Part shown: piece by piece, positions 1-9,917 of the stretch
Layout: each line of letters begins with the position of its first letter
How positions within the stretch are numbered: position 1 is the stretch's first letter
Source of the DNA: Gossypium raimondii
Lineage: Eukaryota > Streptophyta > Magnoliopsida > Malvales > Malvaceae
DNA: 64,000 nucleotides
Direction of reading: 5' to 3'
Assembly (NCBI RefSeq): GCF_025698545.1
Contig: NC_068575.1
Coordinates: 62,815,980-62,879,979 of the forward strand
Position numbers and translations under genes: made by a program
Notes under the pieces: generated by a model
What the model saw: the letters and a program-made list of their open reading frames with translations, nothing else
Told to the model about the DNA's origin: nothing
Databases searched by the model: none

Positions 1-70
1 ACACCGTCCACTTCTCTTTTGTTACCTGGCCTGTTCATTTTTATTTCCCCTTCCAATCTTCATGTTCGTC

Positions 71-209
71 TTAACCTCCTTTCTATATTAATTAAATACC
101 GTTTACTTTGTCTTTCTTCAACCTATGAATTAATGATTTGCCTTAACCCCCTTTTATATTAATTAATGACCATTCACTTTGTCTTTCTTCAACTTGCGAA
201 TTAATGATT
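71..209. repeat. Imperfect tandem duplication, unit about 70 bp
   Basis: Two adjacent AT-rich units (about 71-139 and 140-209) share the run ctttgtctttcttcaac and an attaatgatt end with scattered mismatches. It looks like an old local duplication. No gene is recognised in 1-860. An open frame at 204-467 on the plus strand reads through this stretch but matches no family I know. Confidence 0.6.
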
Positions 210-829
210 CTTTTTGGGGAAGGGTTAATTAGTACCAGTGAAAGCAGCGCCGTTGAAGGAAAAACAAGACGGGAAAATGGGTCTGGAAAATCCGAGTTCA
301 AGGTCCTGAAGAACGCCTTTGGTAAGGCTCCTATTCAACCCCGGAAGCCGAAACCATCGCCCATGACATTGCTTTTTATTCTCTGTCGACCTTCTTCTTT
401 AAATTATTGTTACCTCCCTATGTTACTTCAAACACGTAGCCGAAGTCCATACAAAAAGCAGCATTAGATGATGGCATCACAGTGATTGCCTAGATTGTGA
501 TTGTCACCAGTCCCATTAACAATGAAATCAATGTAAATGTAAATGCAAACGATACCAATATGGTGACTCTTGTGAAGAAGTGAAGAGAAAGGGTCCCTTG
601 GTGCATTTTTGTTGATGAAATACCTTTGTGAATGTTTTTATCTGGTATGGAATCCACAATGTACAAAATAACCCCATTTTTAGAGATCAACTCCAATTTA
701 AAAATTTAGTTGGATGACTACCTTAATTTGTGAAAAAACTCGAGACCTTTGTGCTAAAATTCAACAGAGTAGCACATATGTTGGCCACAGAAGGACTTAA
801 AAAAGGGGAACAGTGGGACATGAGGATTG

Positions 830-1180
830 GTGGAGAAGGATCGGAGGAGGATCTCTGTAAACTAGGCCAATGAGCGTTGGAGATGAATGCCGGAAGCCGG
901 AGAATCGAAGGGAGGAAAGAAGAGCAGATGAAAGGTTGGGAGCATTTATAGGAAAGTGTTTAATCATTTATGTCTTTAGAACTTCAGAGCATACTCCTTT
1001 TGTTTTTGCTGGATTAGGCCTCGTCTGTTCGGGTTCTGTTATTTTTCCTTTTTGGGCCTTGTGCATTGGGGCTTTGTTTTTTCTATTTTGTTAAGTTTGT
1101 TTTGTCTGTGTTTTGGACATATATTTGGGTTTCTCCAATAAAATCCAGCAGAAAATTGATTCAAAAAAAAAAAAAAAAAA
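830..1180 (+). mobile_element. Retroposed 3' end with poly(A) tail (LINE-like or processed transcript)
   Basis: A G/T-rich stretch ends with AATAAA at 1137-1142, followed about 20 bases later by 18 consecutive A residues at 1163-1180. Polyadenylation signal plus genomic poly(A) at the natural spacing is the signature of a reverse-transcribed RNA. It could be the 3' end of a LINE or of a processed host transcript. No reverse transcriptase coding sequence is visible upstream, so the insert is 5'-truncated. The 5' limit given is a guess. Confidence 0.45.
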
Positions 1181-1317
1181 TGGAAGTCTTCCAATTATAC
1201 CGTGACATTATAGTTGTTATTTCATGTTCTCGATTCATTTTAGTCAATATTTGTTGCAATAGATCGTGACTGTAGTCTTAATAAGATACAGCCAAACATA
1301 CAGGAAACAGACATACA

Positions 1318-1587
1318 TCATACATCAGGAGCTGACCACCAACGAAAACAAACCTTTCCGTATATACTTAGGACGACATCACAAGGGCTTCCATTTAAAG
1401 TAAACCTTCCCGTCCCAACATTTTCTACAATTTCCTCGCCCGTATTTTGGTCTCTTCCTGTAACCACCTCCAGTTTTGCTGTATATAAATGTTCATGACC
1501 ATCATTTATATAGTATGATTCTGCATATTCTAACTGGAATGGCCTTAAGCTCCTCTGGTACTGCTTATCCTCCAAAAAAAAAAACAA
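1318..1587 (-). CDS. Unrecognised open frame, 89 codons, probably a gene fragment
   Basis: An 89-codon frame on the minus strand begins in a run of Phe codons (a poly-A tract on the plus strand), so its start is not credible. The rest has balanced, protein-like composition with a segment resembling a beta-strand-rich domain (Tyr-Thr-Ala-Lys-Leu-Glu-Val-Val) and ends in a Trp-Trp-Ser motif. I do not recognise the family. There is no obvious partner exon. It may be a captured exon, since the surrounding 6 kb contains other gene shards, or a chance frame. Confidence 0.25.
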   Translation of the reverse strand: MFFFLEDKQYQRSLRPFQLEYAESYYINDGHEHLYTAKLEVVTGRDQNTGEEIVENVGTGRFTLNGSPCDVVLSIYGKVCFRWWSAPDV

Positions 1588-1590
1588 ACT

Positions 1591-2245
1591 TCATGTGTTG
1601 TTTGGGCAGAGAGTTTGATGGAGAAGTTTGTTTGTGCAGAGAGTGAGATGGAGAAATTTATTTGTGCAGAGAGTTTGATGGAGAATGGTCAATTAGATAA
1701 GCTGAAGGCGAAAGGAAGAGAGAAGATAATGGCAGGGCTTTGTCTGGTTTTGTGTGGAAGATGGATAGTTTCAAAGGAAATGAAAGTATAAAAAATTTAA
1801 TAACTTGAAATGGAAATAGAAGGAGACAATGAAATTTTAAAATAAACATAAACATAGAAAGCAAGTGGAAAGCTCTCTGCCCAAACAACACAAATGAAAT
1901 TCTATTTTCATGTGTTGTTTGGGCAGAGAGTTTGATGGAGAAGTTTGTTTGTGCAGAGAGTTCGATGGAGAATGGTCAATTTGATAAGCTGAAGGCGAAA
2001 GGAAGAGAGAAGATAAAATTTCACTATCTCCTTCTATTTTCATGTGTTGTTTGGGCAGAGAGTTTGATGGAGAAGTTTGTTTGTGCAGAGAGTTTGATGG
2101 AGAATGGTCAATTAGATAAGCTGAAGGCGAAAGGAAGAGAGAAGATAATGGCAGGGCTTTGTCTGGTTTTGTGTAGAAGATGGATAGTTTCAAAGGAAAT
2201 GAAAGTATAAAAAATTTAATTGCTTGAAATGGAAATGGAAGTAAA
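1591..2245. repeat. Cluster of direct repeats with internal inverted pieces
   Basis: Three copies of a module beginning tgtgttgtttgggcagagag start near 1591, 1911 and 2043. Copies 1 and 3 continue through ggcgaaaggaagagagaaga and an A/T-rich tail with few differences; copy 2 is cut short. A perfect 19-bp inverted pair (1873-1891 against 1912-1930) sits at the junction of copies 1 and 2. A stretch around 2013-2046 repeats part of copy 1 (about 1808-1845) in inverted orientation. The open frames here on both strands are echoes of the repeat. Confidence 0.7.
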
Positions 2246-2753
2246 AAAATAAGAATCAATTGCTACAACTTGTAGCACAAGTGAAAAAGCTTCACGCGAA
2301 GGGAGAAACTTCATAATATAAGGACGTCATCCTTTTATCAGTTGCTCTGAATTTTGAAAAAAAAATAAAAATAAAAAATTCAGAAATTTTCATAAAAAAT
2401 ATTTTTACTGCTTAAGTAATTTTTGTCCACATGCTTTTTAAAATAAAAAGATTTATAATTTTTTTCTTAATTTTTTAGTTCAAGTTAATATCTTCTATAT
2501 AGTATCTTATAGATGCATTTTGAATCTTTTTTGTCTTTCATCCTTATACATATTTGAGATTGATATAAAGTTACATCATCTAGTGCATGACGTATATGAT
2601 GGTTTTGACACTTCCTCGATGCCATTGATGCTGCTATAACAAAATTTTGAATTGTAGTTCAAACTAATGCATCTTACAACATGTTTTGGTGTGCTTTTTC
2701 CCACAATAGATTTCCATCAAACTTCTTAACTTGACCCTTATTTGGCATTGTAG

Positions 2754-2947
2754 GTAATGGAAATGGCCAAACACCATTTTTAGTATATCGTGACGATGCT
2801 AATGGCATCCTAAAGATTTCGTTACCTGTTTTTAGAATGGGGTGTTATAAGTTGAAAGGATCCATATGGACACAAAATGGTGTCAGTGAGTGTCAACATG
2901 CAAATTCCCTTATACAAGCCACGGACAACTGGCTAAAACAGCTTCAG
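2754..2947 (+). pseudogene. Orphan exon-like segment of unknown origin
   Basis: A 64-codon open segment is bordered by an acceptor-like tag at 2751-2753 and a donor-like gt at 2948. It reads in phase 2 without stops and contains Val-Tyr-Arg-Asp-Asp-Ala-Asn-Gly and Trp-Leu-Lys-Gln-Leu-Gln. It looks like a real internal exon but has no joinable neighbours I can identify. It lies upstream of the RPC2 shards in the same orientation, so it may have arrived with them. I do not recognise the parent gene. Confidence 0.35.
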
Positions 2948-3514
2948 GTATACCACCCAGATTTTCAGTTTTTTGCATCACATGGGATGTACATCGGGTG
3001 AAGCAAAAAGATAAACCAGTGTGTGATCTTGCACCTCCAATGCAGTCAAACTGAGGTTAAATGCTTTAAATTTTTGGTACGGTGATGGCATATGTGTAAC
3101 CCCATATGAAAGCAAGTGAGTTGTCTTTCAAATTTTTATGTCTTGCTGACAATTGACCGCTCCACTCCCTTATTGTGCATTACTAGAATTTCCTTGGTTC
3201 CACTTCCATATATAACTCCGCTTTTAAAAATTTATCGTGGGTTGTAGAAGTGTGTAAGGTAGGAGGTTAAAGTTTTGCTCGTCTAGTTGTTCTTAAAGTC
3301 ATTGTGTAATTTGTCATATATTTTATTGCTTACTAATGATTATACAAACAATCAAAGGCTTTCTTAGCAATAACTAATTAACAGTGGTCTAGCTTCTGGT
3401 CATTTAGCATCACTGCTTGTTGGAAATTTGTTTTGAAGTTCATGGAATGATTAATAAGGGAACAATGACTTCTACTGATGCAGTGCAAGTTTAGCATGTA
3501 AAACTTTATATTGC

Positions 3515-3516
<2 letters not shown>

Positions 3517-3561
<45 letters not shown>
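3517..3561. repeat. (ATT)n microsatellite
   Basis: About 15 uninterrupted ATT/TTA trinucleotides lie between the unknown exon-like segment and the first RPC2-like exon. Confidence 0.9.
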
Positions 3562-3864
3562 GTGTGCAAAAAATGAAGTATTTATGCATTCACTTTGGCA
3601 TATAGGATGAGCTAAATCTTGTTATGGACTTATTGTGTCAACTTGGGACTAATATTTTTATTGACATATCTACTTGTTTGATACATCATACAACTATCTT
3701 CAGCCATATTAGTTTAGCTGTCATTTTGTTACAGTAGTTTCCATTCCTATCAATTTTCCTACCATTGCATTGTTCTAATTTATGTCAGTTCTACTTGATA
3801 TCCTTGAATTTTACTCATGGAATATCTTCTCTTTGCTTTTTTCTTTTTTGCTCTCTGCCCGCAG

Positions 3865-5388
3865 TATAACGGCATCTGTAACAAGCATATCGGAAACAAT
3901 AAAAAGCCAAACAGTTATTCAGATGGACAAGGAGAATATATATTTGTTACTCAACCAATTTGTGAAAAAGGTCTTGTTGCATCTTACTTTCTCTTCTAAG
4001 TTTCCTTATTTTTTTCCCTGAAGAGTTATTCATGTTGCACTCTTAAACCTTAGTTTTCCTCAGTATTGTTTTCTCATAGATCCCTATTATGGTGGTCATG
4101 AAAGCAATGGGGATGGAGAGTGATCAAGAGGTTATGCAAATGGTTGGTGCTGATCCTTGTTATAGTGCTCTTCTTTTACCTTCTATAGAGGTAAGCTCTA
4201 TGGTTAAGGATATGAACTTGTTCATATTTTGTATTATTTAAAAGAATGGTAATAGCTTCCTGAAATGTCTTTTGCAAATAGCTTGCATGCTATAGAGGTA
4301 AGAGACTTGGCAGTGGGATTAATTTCTCAACTCCTGTAGAGATCTTATGCCGATAATGGTGGGATTCTTTAGCTGTCTCAAGATTTCTCAAGCAAATTGA
4401 AAAGTTTCTCATGCTAAGTTACTCAGACTCGGGTGTGAGTGTCAAAAAAGGGTATGTGTTTGACAAGGATATATTCAATCTTTTAAATGTTTCTTTTTTG
4501 TGCTTGATTTAAAGCTATGCCGTTCAGAAAAATTTTGAGATAACAACTTTTTCCTTGCTACCTTTATAGTTGTGTCTGCTTGCATTAAATCACTGTTGTG
4601 TACTAGTGCGTAGATGAGACTATGTGTTGATGTTCTTTCTTACAGAAATTTTCCCAACTAATACCTTCCTAAGTTAATAAGGATATAAGTCCTGTTTGTT
4701 TGAAACTCTGGGGCTTTCCTCTGCTTTAGAGATCTGCCAAACAGCCTTTGCCTTTTGTAATAGCTGAAATTAAGCTTTTAAATCCCCAGAGCTTAGGTTT
4801 TTGACAAGAGTTAAGTGAAAAAAGAAGCTGTTATGAACTTATAGTAAGAATTTTTAAAAGATGAGAAAGAAGTCTACGTTTTTTCAAATATTTTGATATC
4901 ACTTTTTAATAATGCTCTACTTCAAAATCATTCTTTATTGCAGCATCAGCTAGGCCTTTGTTGCTCCGACTCTTCATTTCCTTAATGTGTTTGTGTTTGT
5001 CACCCGTTTCCAAGGCTATTTAGAAATTTGTATGTGGATATGTACCTCCAAGAATCCTCTAAAGATATGGAAAAACTTAAAAAAAAAAAATTTAACATAC
5101 TCATCTAAGTCCTCTAAATATATGATAGCATGTTCATTGCCCTGACTTGTTAGGACAAAAAACTTGGTACTATATCGTTATATGGCATCTTTTTTTCAGG
5201 TTGGAAGGTATCCTTTGATTGCATAGCATTCTAAAACCTTCTCTATTTTGTTTAAACCACTTCTTGATATGAACAACATTGTTCCACCAGTCTAATAATG
5301 TCTCTCCCCTCTATGTAGCATTTTGCTAATGCTCTGAGAAAGCTGCGAAGAGCTGGCAAAATTGGTGAGTTTGTGAGCGTCTTCCAAG
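3865..5388 (+). pseudogene. Exon shards of RNA polymerase III second-largest subunit (RPC2/NRPC2)
   Basis: Three exon-like pieces match plant RPC2, the second-largest Pol III subunit. 3865-3970 encodes ASVTSISE...TVIQMDKE. 4080-4190 encodes VMKAMGMESDQE and ends SALLLPSIE. About 5320-5388 encodes FANALRKLRRAGKIGEFVSV. The first two are consecutive in the protein and keep ag/gt borders; the third belongs some 300 residues further on, so the exons between are gone. The promoter, N-terminus and whole catalytic half are absent. A hairpin element begins at 5399, just after the third shard, and a weakly similar continuation may resume near 5763. Retained introns rule out a processed copy; a DNA-level duplication or transposon capture is likelier. 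It is a non-functional host gene fragment. Confidence 0.75.
4414..4480 (+). repeat. Partial copy of a dispersed short palindromic repeat
   Basis: The segment begins gttactcagactcgggtgtg and resembles the left half of the fuller copy at 57848-58036. A second partial copy, in the other half and opposite sense, lies at about 4958-5070 (ttgttgctccgactcttcat). Both fall in intron-like sequence between RPC2 shards. Confidence 0.5.
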
Positions 5389-5398
5389 AATCACGATC

Positions 5399-5762
5399 TA
5401 TTGCCATGCATGCATCTTTTCCACTCATATTCCACTCCATTCTCACTCACATCCCACTCTGCATTCTATTCTACTTGGCATTCTACTCTTCACCTTCACC
5501 ATGGTTCATGAATGTAAAATAATTGATTGTTAACTAATCTTCCTCTCTAATTTAATATCGGTAGGACCCATTGTCCTATTTGCCAAATAGGAGCAATGGT
5601 TCAGGTAAATTCAAATTATATATAGATTAGTTTATTAGTTTTTTTAAGTTAATGAACCATGGTTAATATATTTTAGTGCATGCCAAGTAGAATAGAATGC
5701 AGAGTGGGATGTGAGTGAGAATGGAGTGGAATGTGAGTGGAAAAGATGCATGCATGGCAATA
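5399..5762. repeat. Long inverted repeat / foldback hairpin
   Basis: The left arm (5399-5481) and right arm (5680-5762) are reverse complements over 83 bases with about one mismatch, separated by about 200 bases. Weaker pairing continues inward (ccatggttcat near 5499-5509 with its complement near 5653-5663). The outer ends carry the palindromic gccatgcatgc. The arm identity implies a recent origin. It could be a foldback MITE or a young inverted duplication that makes a hairpin RNA. It sits directly after the last clear RPC2 shard. Confidence 0.85.
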
Positions 5763-5865
5763 TATATAATGCTGCAACACATAGTGGTGTATGTCTTCTC
5801 CCTTACATACCAGTCGCTCTCTTTGGCCGGCCTATTGATGGAGCGGGAGTAGAGGTTAATAACAA

Positions 5866-5942
5866 AGCTTTCCACTTTCTTTCTATGTTTATGTTTATTT
5901 TAAATTTCTTTCTATGTTTATGTTTATGTTTATTTTAAAATT
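5866..5942. repeat. Inverted partner of a motif at 1834-1876
   Basis: The run from agctttccactttctttctat to ttattttaaaatttca is the reverse complement of 1834-1876, with one internal duplication of about 30 bases here. The two copies face each other across 4 kb that contain the orphan exon and RPC2 shards. Confidence 0.6.
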
Positions 5943-7473
5943 TCAATAGCTGTGAAAACAAATAACTAATACTCAAGTACAAATTTAAGGGCTTCGAATT
6001 TACCTCATATGATCAGAGTCGTGGTGAGATGCTCGCTTGGCGCAAAGATCCAGAGGAAGAGAGATGAGAGTAGGAAGGAGTTCTTAAAAGAAAATTAGGG
6101 TTAAAATCTGCTATTAGTCCATGTACTTTGTAAAAGTTGTCAATTTAATTCTTATACTTTAATTTAATCAATTTCAGTCCCTATATTTTTTTGAAGTAGT
6201 TGGTACATCGAGTAACTTCAATTATTAGTATTGCATTACACATACGGTTGTAGACTTAGTCTATATACCCCAATTGAATCATTTTAAGTACCTATATTTT
6301 TTGGATTTTGAAATTTTAGTCTTGATGTAAATGATAGTTATTAATCCATTAATTAAATTTTTAGTGAGTAATATGTGGAAATAAAAACTAACATGGCATT
6401 ACACATATGATAATATGTTCATCGTATTAGATTTTAAAATAACAAAACTTAATAAATTTAACAGTATCGTTTGGTAAAGATTAAAATTTTATTTTTAGTT
6501 ATACATTTTAATTGATTTTAAATTTTGTCAAAAAAAAAGGTCATCAATCACAGTTAAATAATAAATCGGAGAGGTCTCTCTATTTTTAAATTAGTCTCAT
6601 GGTATAAAAATATTAGAAAAATAAATTATTTGAATTCAATTTTAACATTTAATGTTTGTGTTAAATTTTATATATTTTATATAATTTTTTCTATCCCACG
6701 TGTCATATAATTTAATATTAATAAATTATTTTATTTGGAGGCAAATTTAGAAGGTTGGCAGGGTTGCAACCTTTAAATTTTTATAAAATTTCTTTTAAGT
6801 TGTTTTGAATTTTTATTTTCTTTATTTTCACAATATAATTAGTGTTAAAAGGATAATTTCATGTTCGAGCCTCAATGTTGCTTTTTTAAAATTTGATTTC
6901 TTTTATTGAATTTAAAATTTTAATGATAAATTTAGTAAATTTTAGTTTAATTTGATAAATTAATACAAAATAGTATTTAAATATTAATTTGGTAAAAATA
7001 AAGTTTAATAATTACAAATTTAAGTATCAATAGTAATTAGATAAAAAACTTGAATAATTATAATATCTAGTACAAATTGAGGGTTTAACTTATTTTGTTT
7101 TCTTAAATTGTAATTATCTAGATTATCTTGAATTTAAAAATACATTATTGAAAGTAGATCCTGGTAGTATGGGTCAAGCCTAGTGTAAACATGTATATTT
7201 TACATAAATATCCAACCTCTTATCAACAATTCTGACTTCACCCCGAATTTATTTTTACTTTAATAGGTTTATATAGTATTCATTTTATTTTCAATTCTGT
7301 TTTAATAAAATAGACTTAAAAAACAAATAAACACGTGAAAAGCATCATCAGAATGGGGGAAGAATACTAAGCTATTCAATCTGGATATTAGTCACGATGA
7401 CGAAGATAAGGGTAGCTGTTTTACAGCAAGGATAGCATCTAAAGAAGAATATGAAGAAGATAACAATTATTGA
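5943..7473. other. AT-rich intergenic sequence, no gene seen
   Basis: Strongly AT-rich with no convincing coding frame. The start of a MITE-like family (gggttaaaatctgctattag at about 6096, compare 11415-11766) is visible, but no matching right end was found. A tRNA B-box-like string (gttcgagcc) at about 6863 may be an old SINE trace. Confidence 0.5.
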
Positions 7474-7478
7474 AACTG

Positions 7479-9302
7479 TGATAAGCCATAAAAGTAACAT
7501 ATTTTTAATCATGCGTTTTTGGATGATTTATAATGTGAATTAGTGAATTTGATGCTCCTAATCCTTTAAGTCTATGTTTTTATAATTAAGTGGCCAAAAT
7601 CGGACAAAACGAGTTGTTTTCAGGATCCACATGGCCTGGACACACGCCTGCGTGAGCCACACGAGCTGGTAGGGGTGTGCAAAATTCGGGTAAAATCAAA
7701 AAAATTCGGTTAACCGACTGAAATTCGGTTAATCGACCGAATTCAGTTAATCGGTCGATTAACTGAATTTTTTCGGTCGGGGGTCGATTAATTATTTTTT
7801 TATTTTTCGGTTAACGGTTAGTTCGGTTCGAAACCGGTCGGTTAACCGAATTTTTTCGGTTTAACCGAAAAAATTAATAAATAAAATTATAATATATAAA
7901 TAGGCCCACTATTCACCTAAACCCAATCCAAACCCAAGTATTCAACCCAACCCAATTACCCAACCCAACCCAATCATAAAAATTACAAATAATTTAATAA
8001 ATAAAAATAAAATTCTAAAACTAAAACTAAAGTCTAAAAGTCTAAAAATAATTTAATTATGTAATGATTCAATTCGGTTAATTCGGGTAATTCGATTAAT
8101 TCGGTTAATTTTTAACCAAAAATAAAAAAAACATATAATTTTTGGTTAATTCGGTTAACCGACCTAATTAACCCAAAAAATTTCGGTTCGGTTAACGGTT
8201 AAAAATTTTGAAAGGTCGGTTAATTCGGTTAATGTTATTTCGGGTTGGTTAACCAGTCGGTTAACCGAATGAATACCCCTACGGGTTGGTCACACGCCCA
8301 TGTGCCAGCTTGTGCCGATTTCGCACCCTGCTTCTCTTTTATACGAAAAAAGCCAATTTTTAGGGTTTTTGAACATTTTAAAGTTTTTAAATACATATTA
8401 GAAGAGGACCTAAAGGGGTACACAGAGAAGAACAAAGAAAAGACTCGAAGAAAGCCACCGGATTCAACTTAGAAGCGGATCTCTTTCAAGATTGAAGATC
8501 TCCATTCAATTTCCTTAGAAGTTTTATTAGGTTTCTTTATGTCTTGTTGTTATCCTAACTTTGAGATGGTTTTATTCCAAATTATGAATTAAATTCCCTA
8601 GATACCTAGGGAAGATGAAACCTATAATGGATCTTATTATTTGATTTCTGAATTACATGATAAATACTTGATTCTTATTCTCAATTATGTATGCTTATTT
8701 CTTGTTTTAATAGTTCTAAGATATCGATTCAAGTTCAATGTGCTTATCTCAGTGAAGCAAAAGTCTCTATTTAAGAGTAGATCTAACATTATTGAGTGGA
8801 GTTGCATGCAGTCCTAGAAATAGGACGACATAAATCTACCGAATTAGAGTCAAATTTAATAGGGGAATCCAAAGATCAAGTTAATGCTACAATAAGAGTT
8901 TTAATTAGAAGGAGATTTTAATTAAGTAACCTAGAGTCAGTTGTTTTTACTCTCGAAAGAGATATTAACATAATTTAGGGGTTTCTACGGATCAAGGCGC
9001 AAGTGAATAAATCTTTTAATTCATATTCAGATTAATAAGTGAAGTCTAGGTGGATTCTTTACTAGGTATTGTCTATCTCATTGGTTATCTTCGTTTATTT
9101 TTTCCAATTCACTCTCTGTCGTGTTATTAGTTAATTTAGATTAAAACAATTCATTTAATTTATCGGCTAAATAATAGAAAAATAGTAATTACTAGTATTT
9201 TTAGTCCTCATAGATACGATATTCCCTTCTCATCATAGCTATACTATTGTTCGATAGGTACGCTTGCCTTTGTCGTAATTATAGTTAGTTTAGTGACCAT
9301 CA
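7479..9302. mobile_element. Solo LTR of an LTR retrotransposon (probably Ty3/gypsy), fossil
   Basis: The element starts TGATAAGCC and ends GACCATCA, giving the TG...CA ends of an LTR, and is bordered by a perfect 5-bp target duplication AACTG (7474-7478 and 9303-9307). It has no internal domain, primer site or coding region, so it is a solo LTR left by LTR-LTR recombination. Removing the nested MITE at 7671-8280 leaves about 1.2 kb. The cacatggcctggacacacg type of text is familiar from gypsy LTRs of cotton-like genomes, but the family is inferred, not proven. It is a non-autonomous fossil. The intact duplication suggests moderate age, and the nested insert is younger. Confidence 0.75.
7671..8280. 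mobile_element. MITE, hAT-like, inserted in the solo LTR
   Basis: The 610-bp element starts aggggtgtgcaaaattcgg and ends gaatgaatacccct, giving short terminal inverted repeats (AGGGGTRTKC). Its interior is built of many variants of ttcggttaaccg on both strands, so it can fold extensively. The flanks acgagctggt (7661-7670) and acgggttggt (8281-8290) match at 8 of 10 positions and read as a decayed 8-10 bp target duplication, which points to the hAT superfamily. No transposase is encoded. Confidence 0.65.
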
Positions 9303-9307
9303 AACTG

Positions 9308-9914
9308 CTAGATTTTTTTTCAACTGGGAGAGTGAAGAGGCTGTTTCTGAGTCAAAATAGGTTATTTATTTATCTAGAAATGCTTTATAAAATGCGAATA
9401 TATATAATCAGTATTGATACGACATTGTAGCACAATATATATGTTTCCTTACATAATAATATTGTGTGTAATGAAAATAAGAGTTTGATTCCATATATAA
9501 GGATACAACCCCAAAAGATGAAGCAAACATCTAAGATTGCAAACAACCAGAAAAAAGTCACACAAGACATGAAGCAAAAATCTAAGGTGGTTGTTTTGAT
9601 GCTAGCCTTTAATTGAGATCCTGACACCTACAGTAGGCTCCAACTTTCAAGAAAAGGGGAGAGGGGGAAGGATAGTAAGCTGCAAAACCTGAATAAATGA
9701 AGTCGCCATTGTAGCAGAAATCGCGCTTGACGGAGGTTTCACTGAAAGAGATAGAGAGCATATGATAAATTTGCTATGCTTGAAATGACCCATTACAAGG
9801 GAAGGGTTTGGGAAAGGAAGTGGTAACCTTAGAGTTTACATAAACGGATACTTTACACTAACTGCAGCATTTGGAAAGTAACCATTATTTTTAACAACTC
9901 TATGCCTCAAATAC
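9308..9914. other. Intergenic stretch, no gene seen
   Basis: AT-rich sequence between the solo LTR and the TTA-flanked MITE. An 80-codon minus-strand frame here is hydrophobic and lacks any recognised domain, so I treat it as chance. Confidence 0.4.
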
Positions 9915-9917
9915 TTA

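Noticed and set aside
1837-2259. 140-codon minus-strand and 92-codon plus-strand open frames
   Set aside because: They lie in the direct/inverted repeat cluster, repeat themselves with each module and lack any recognised domain.
8235-8472. Overlapping frames on both strands in and beside the nested MITE
   Set aside because: The sequence is inside a solo LTR and non-coding MITE; no domain is visible and the frames mirror each other.
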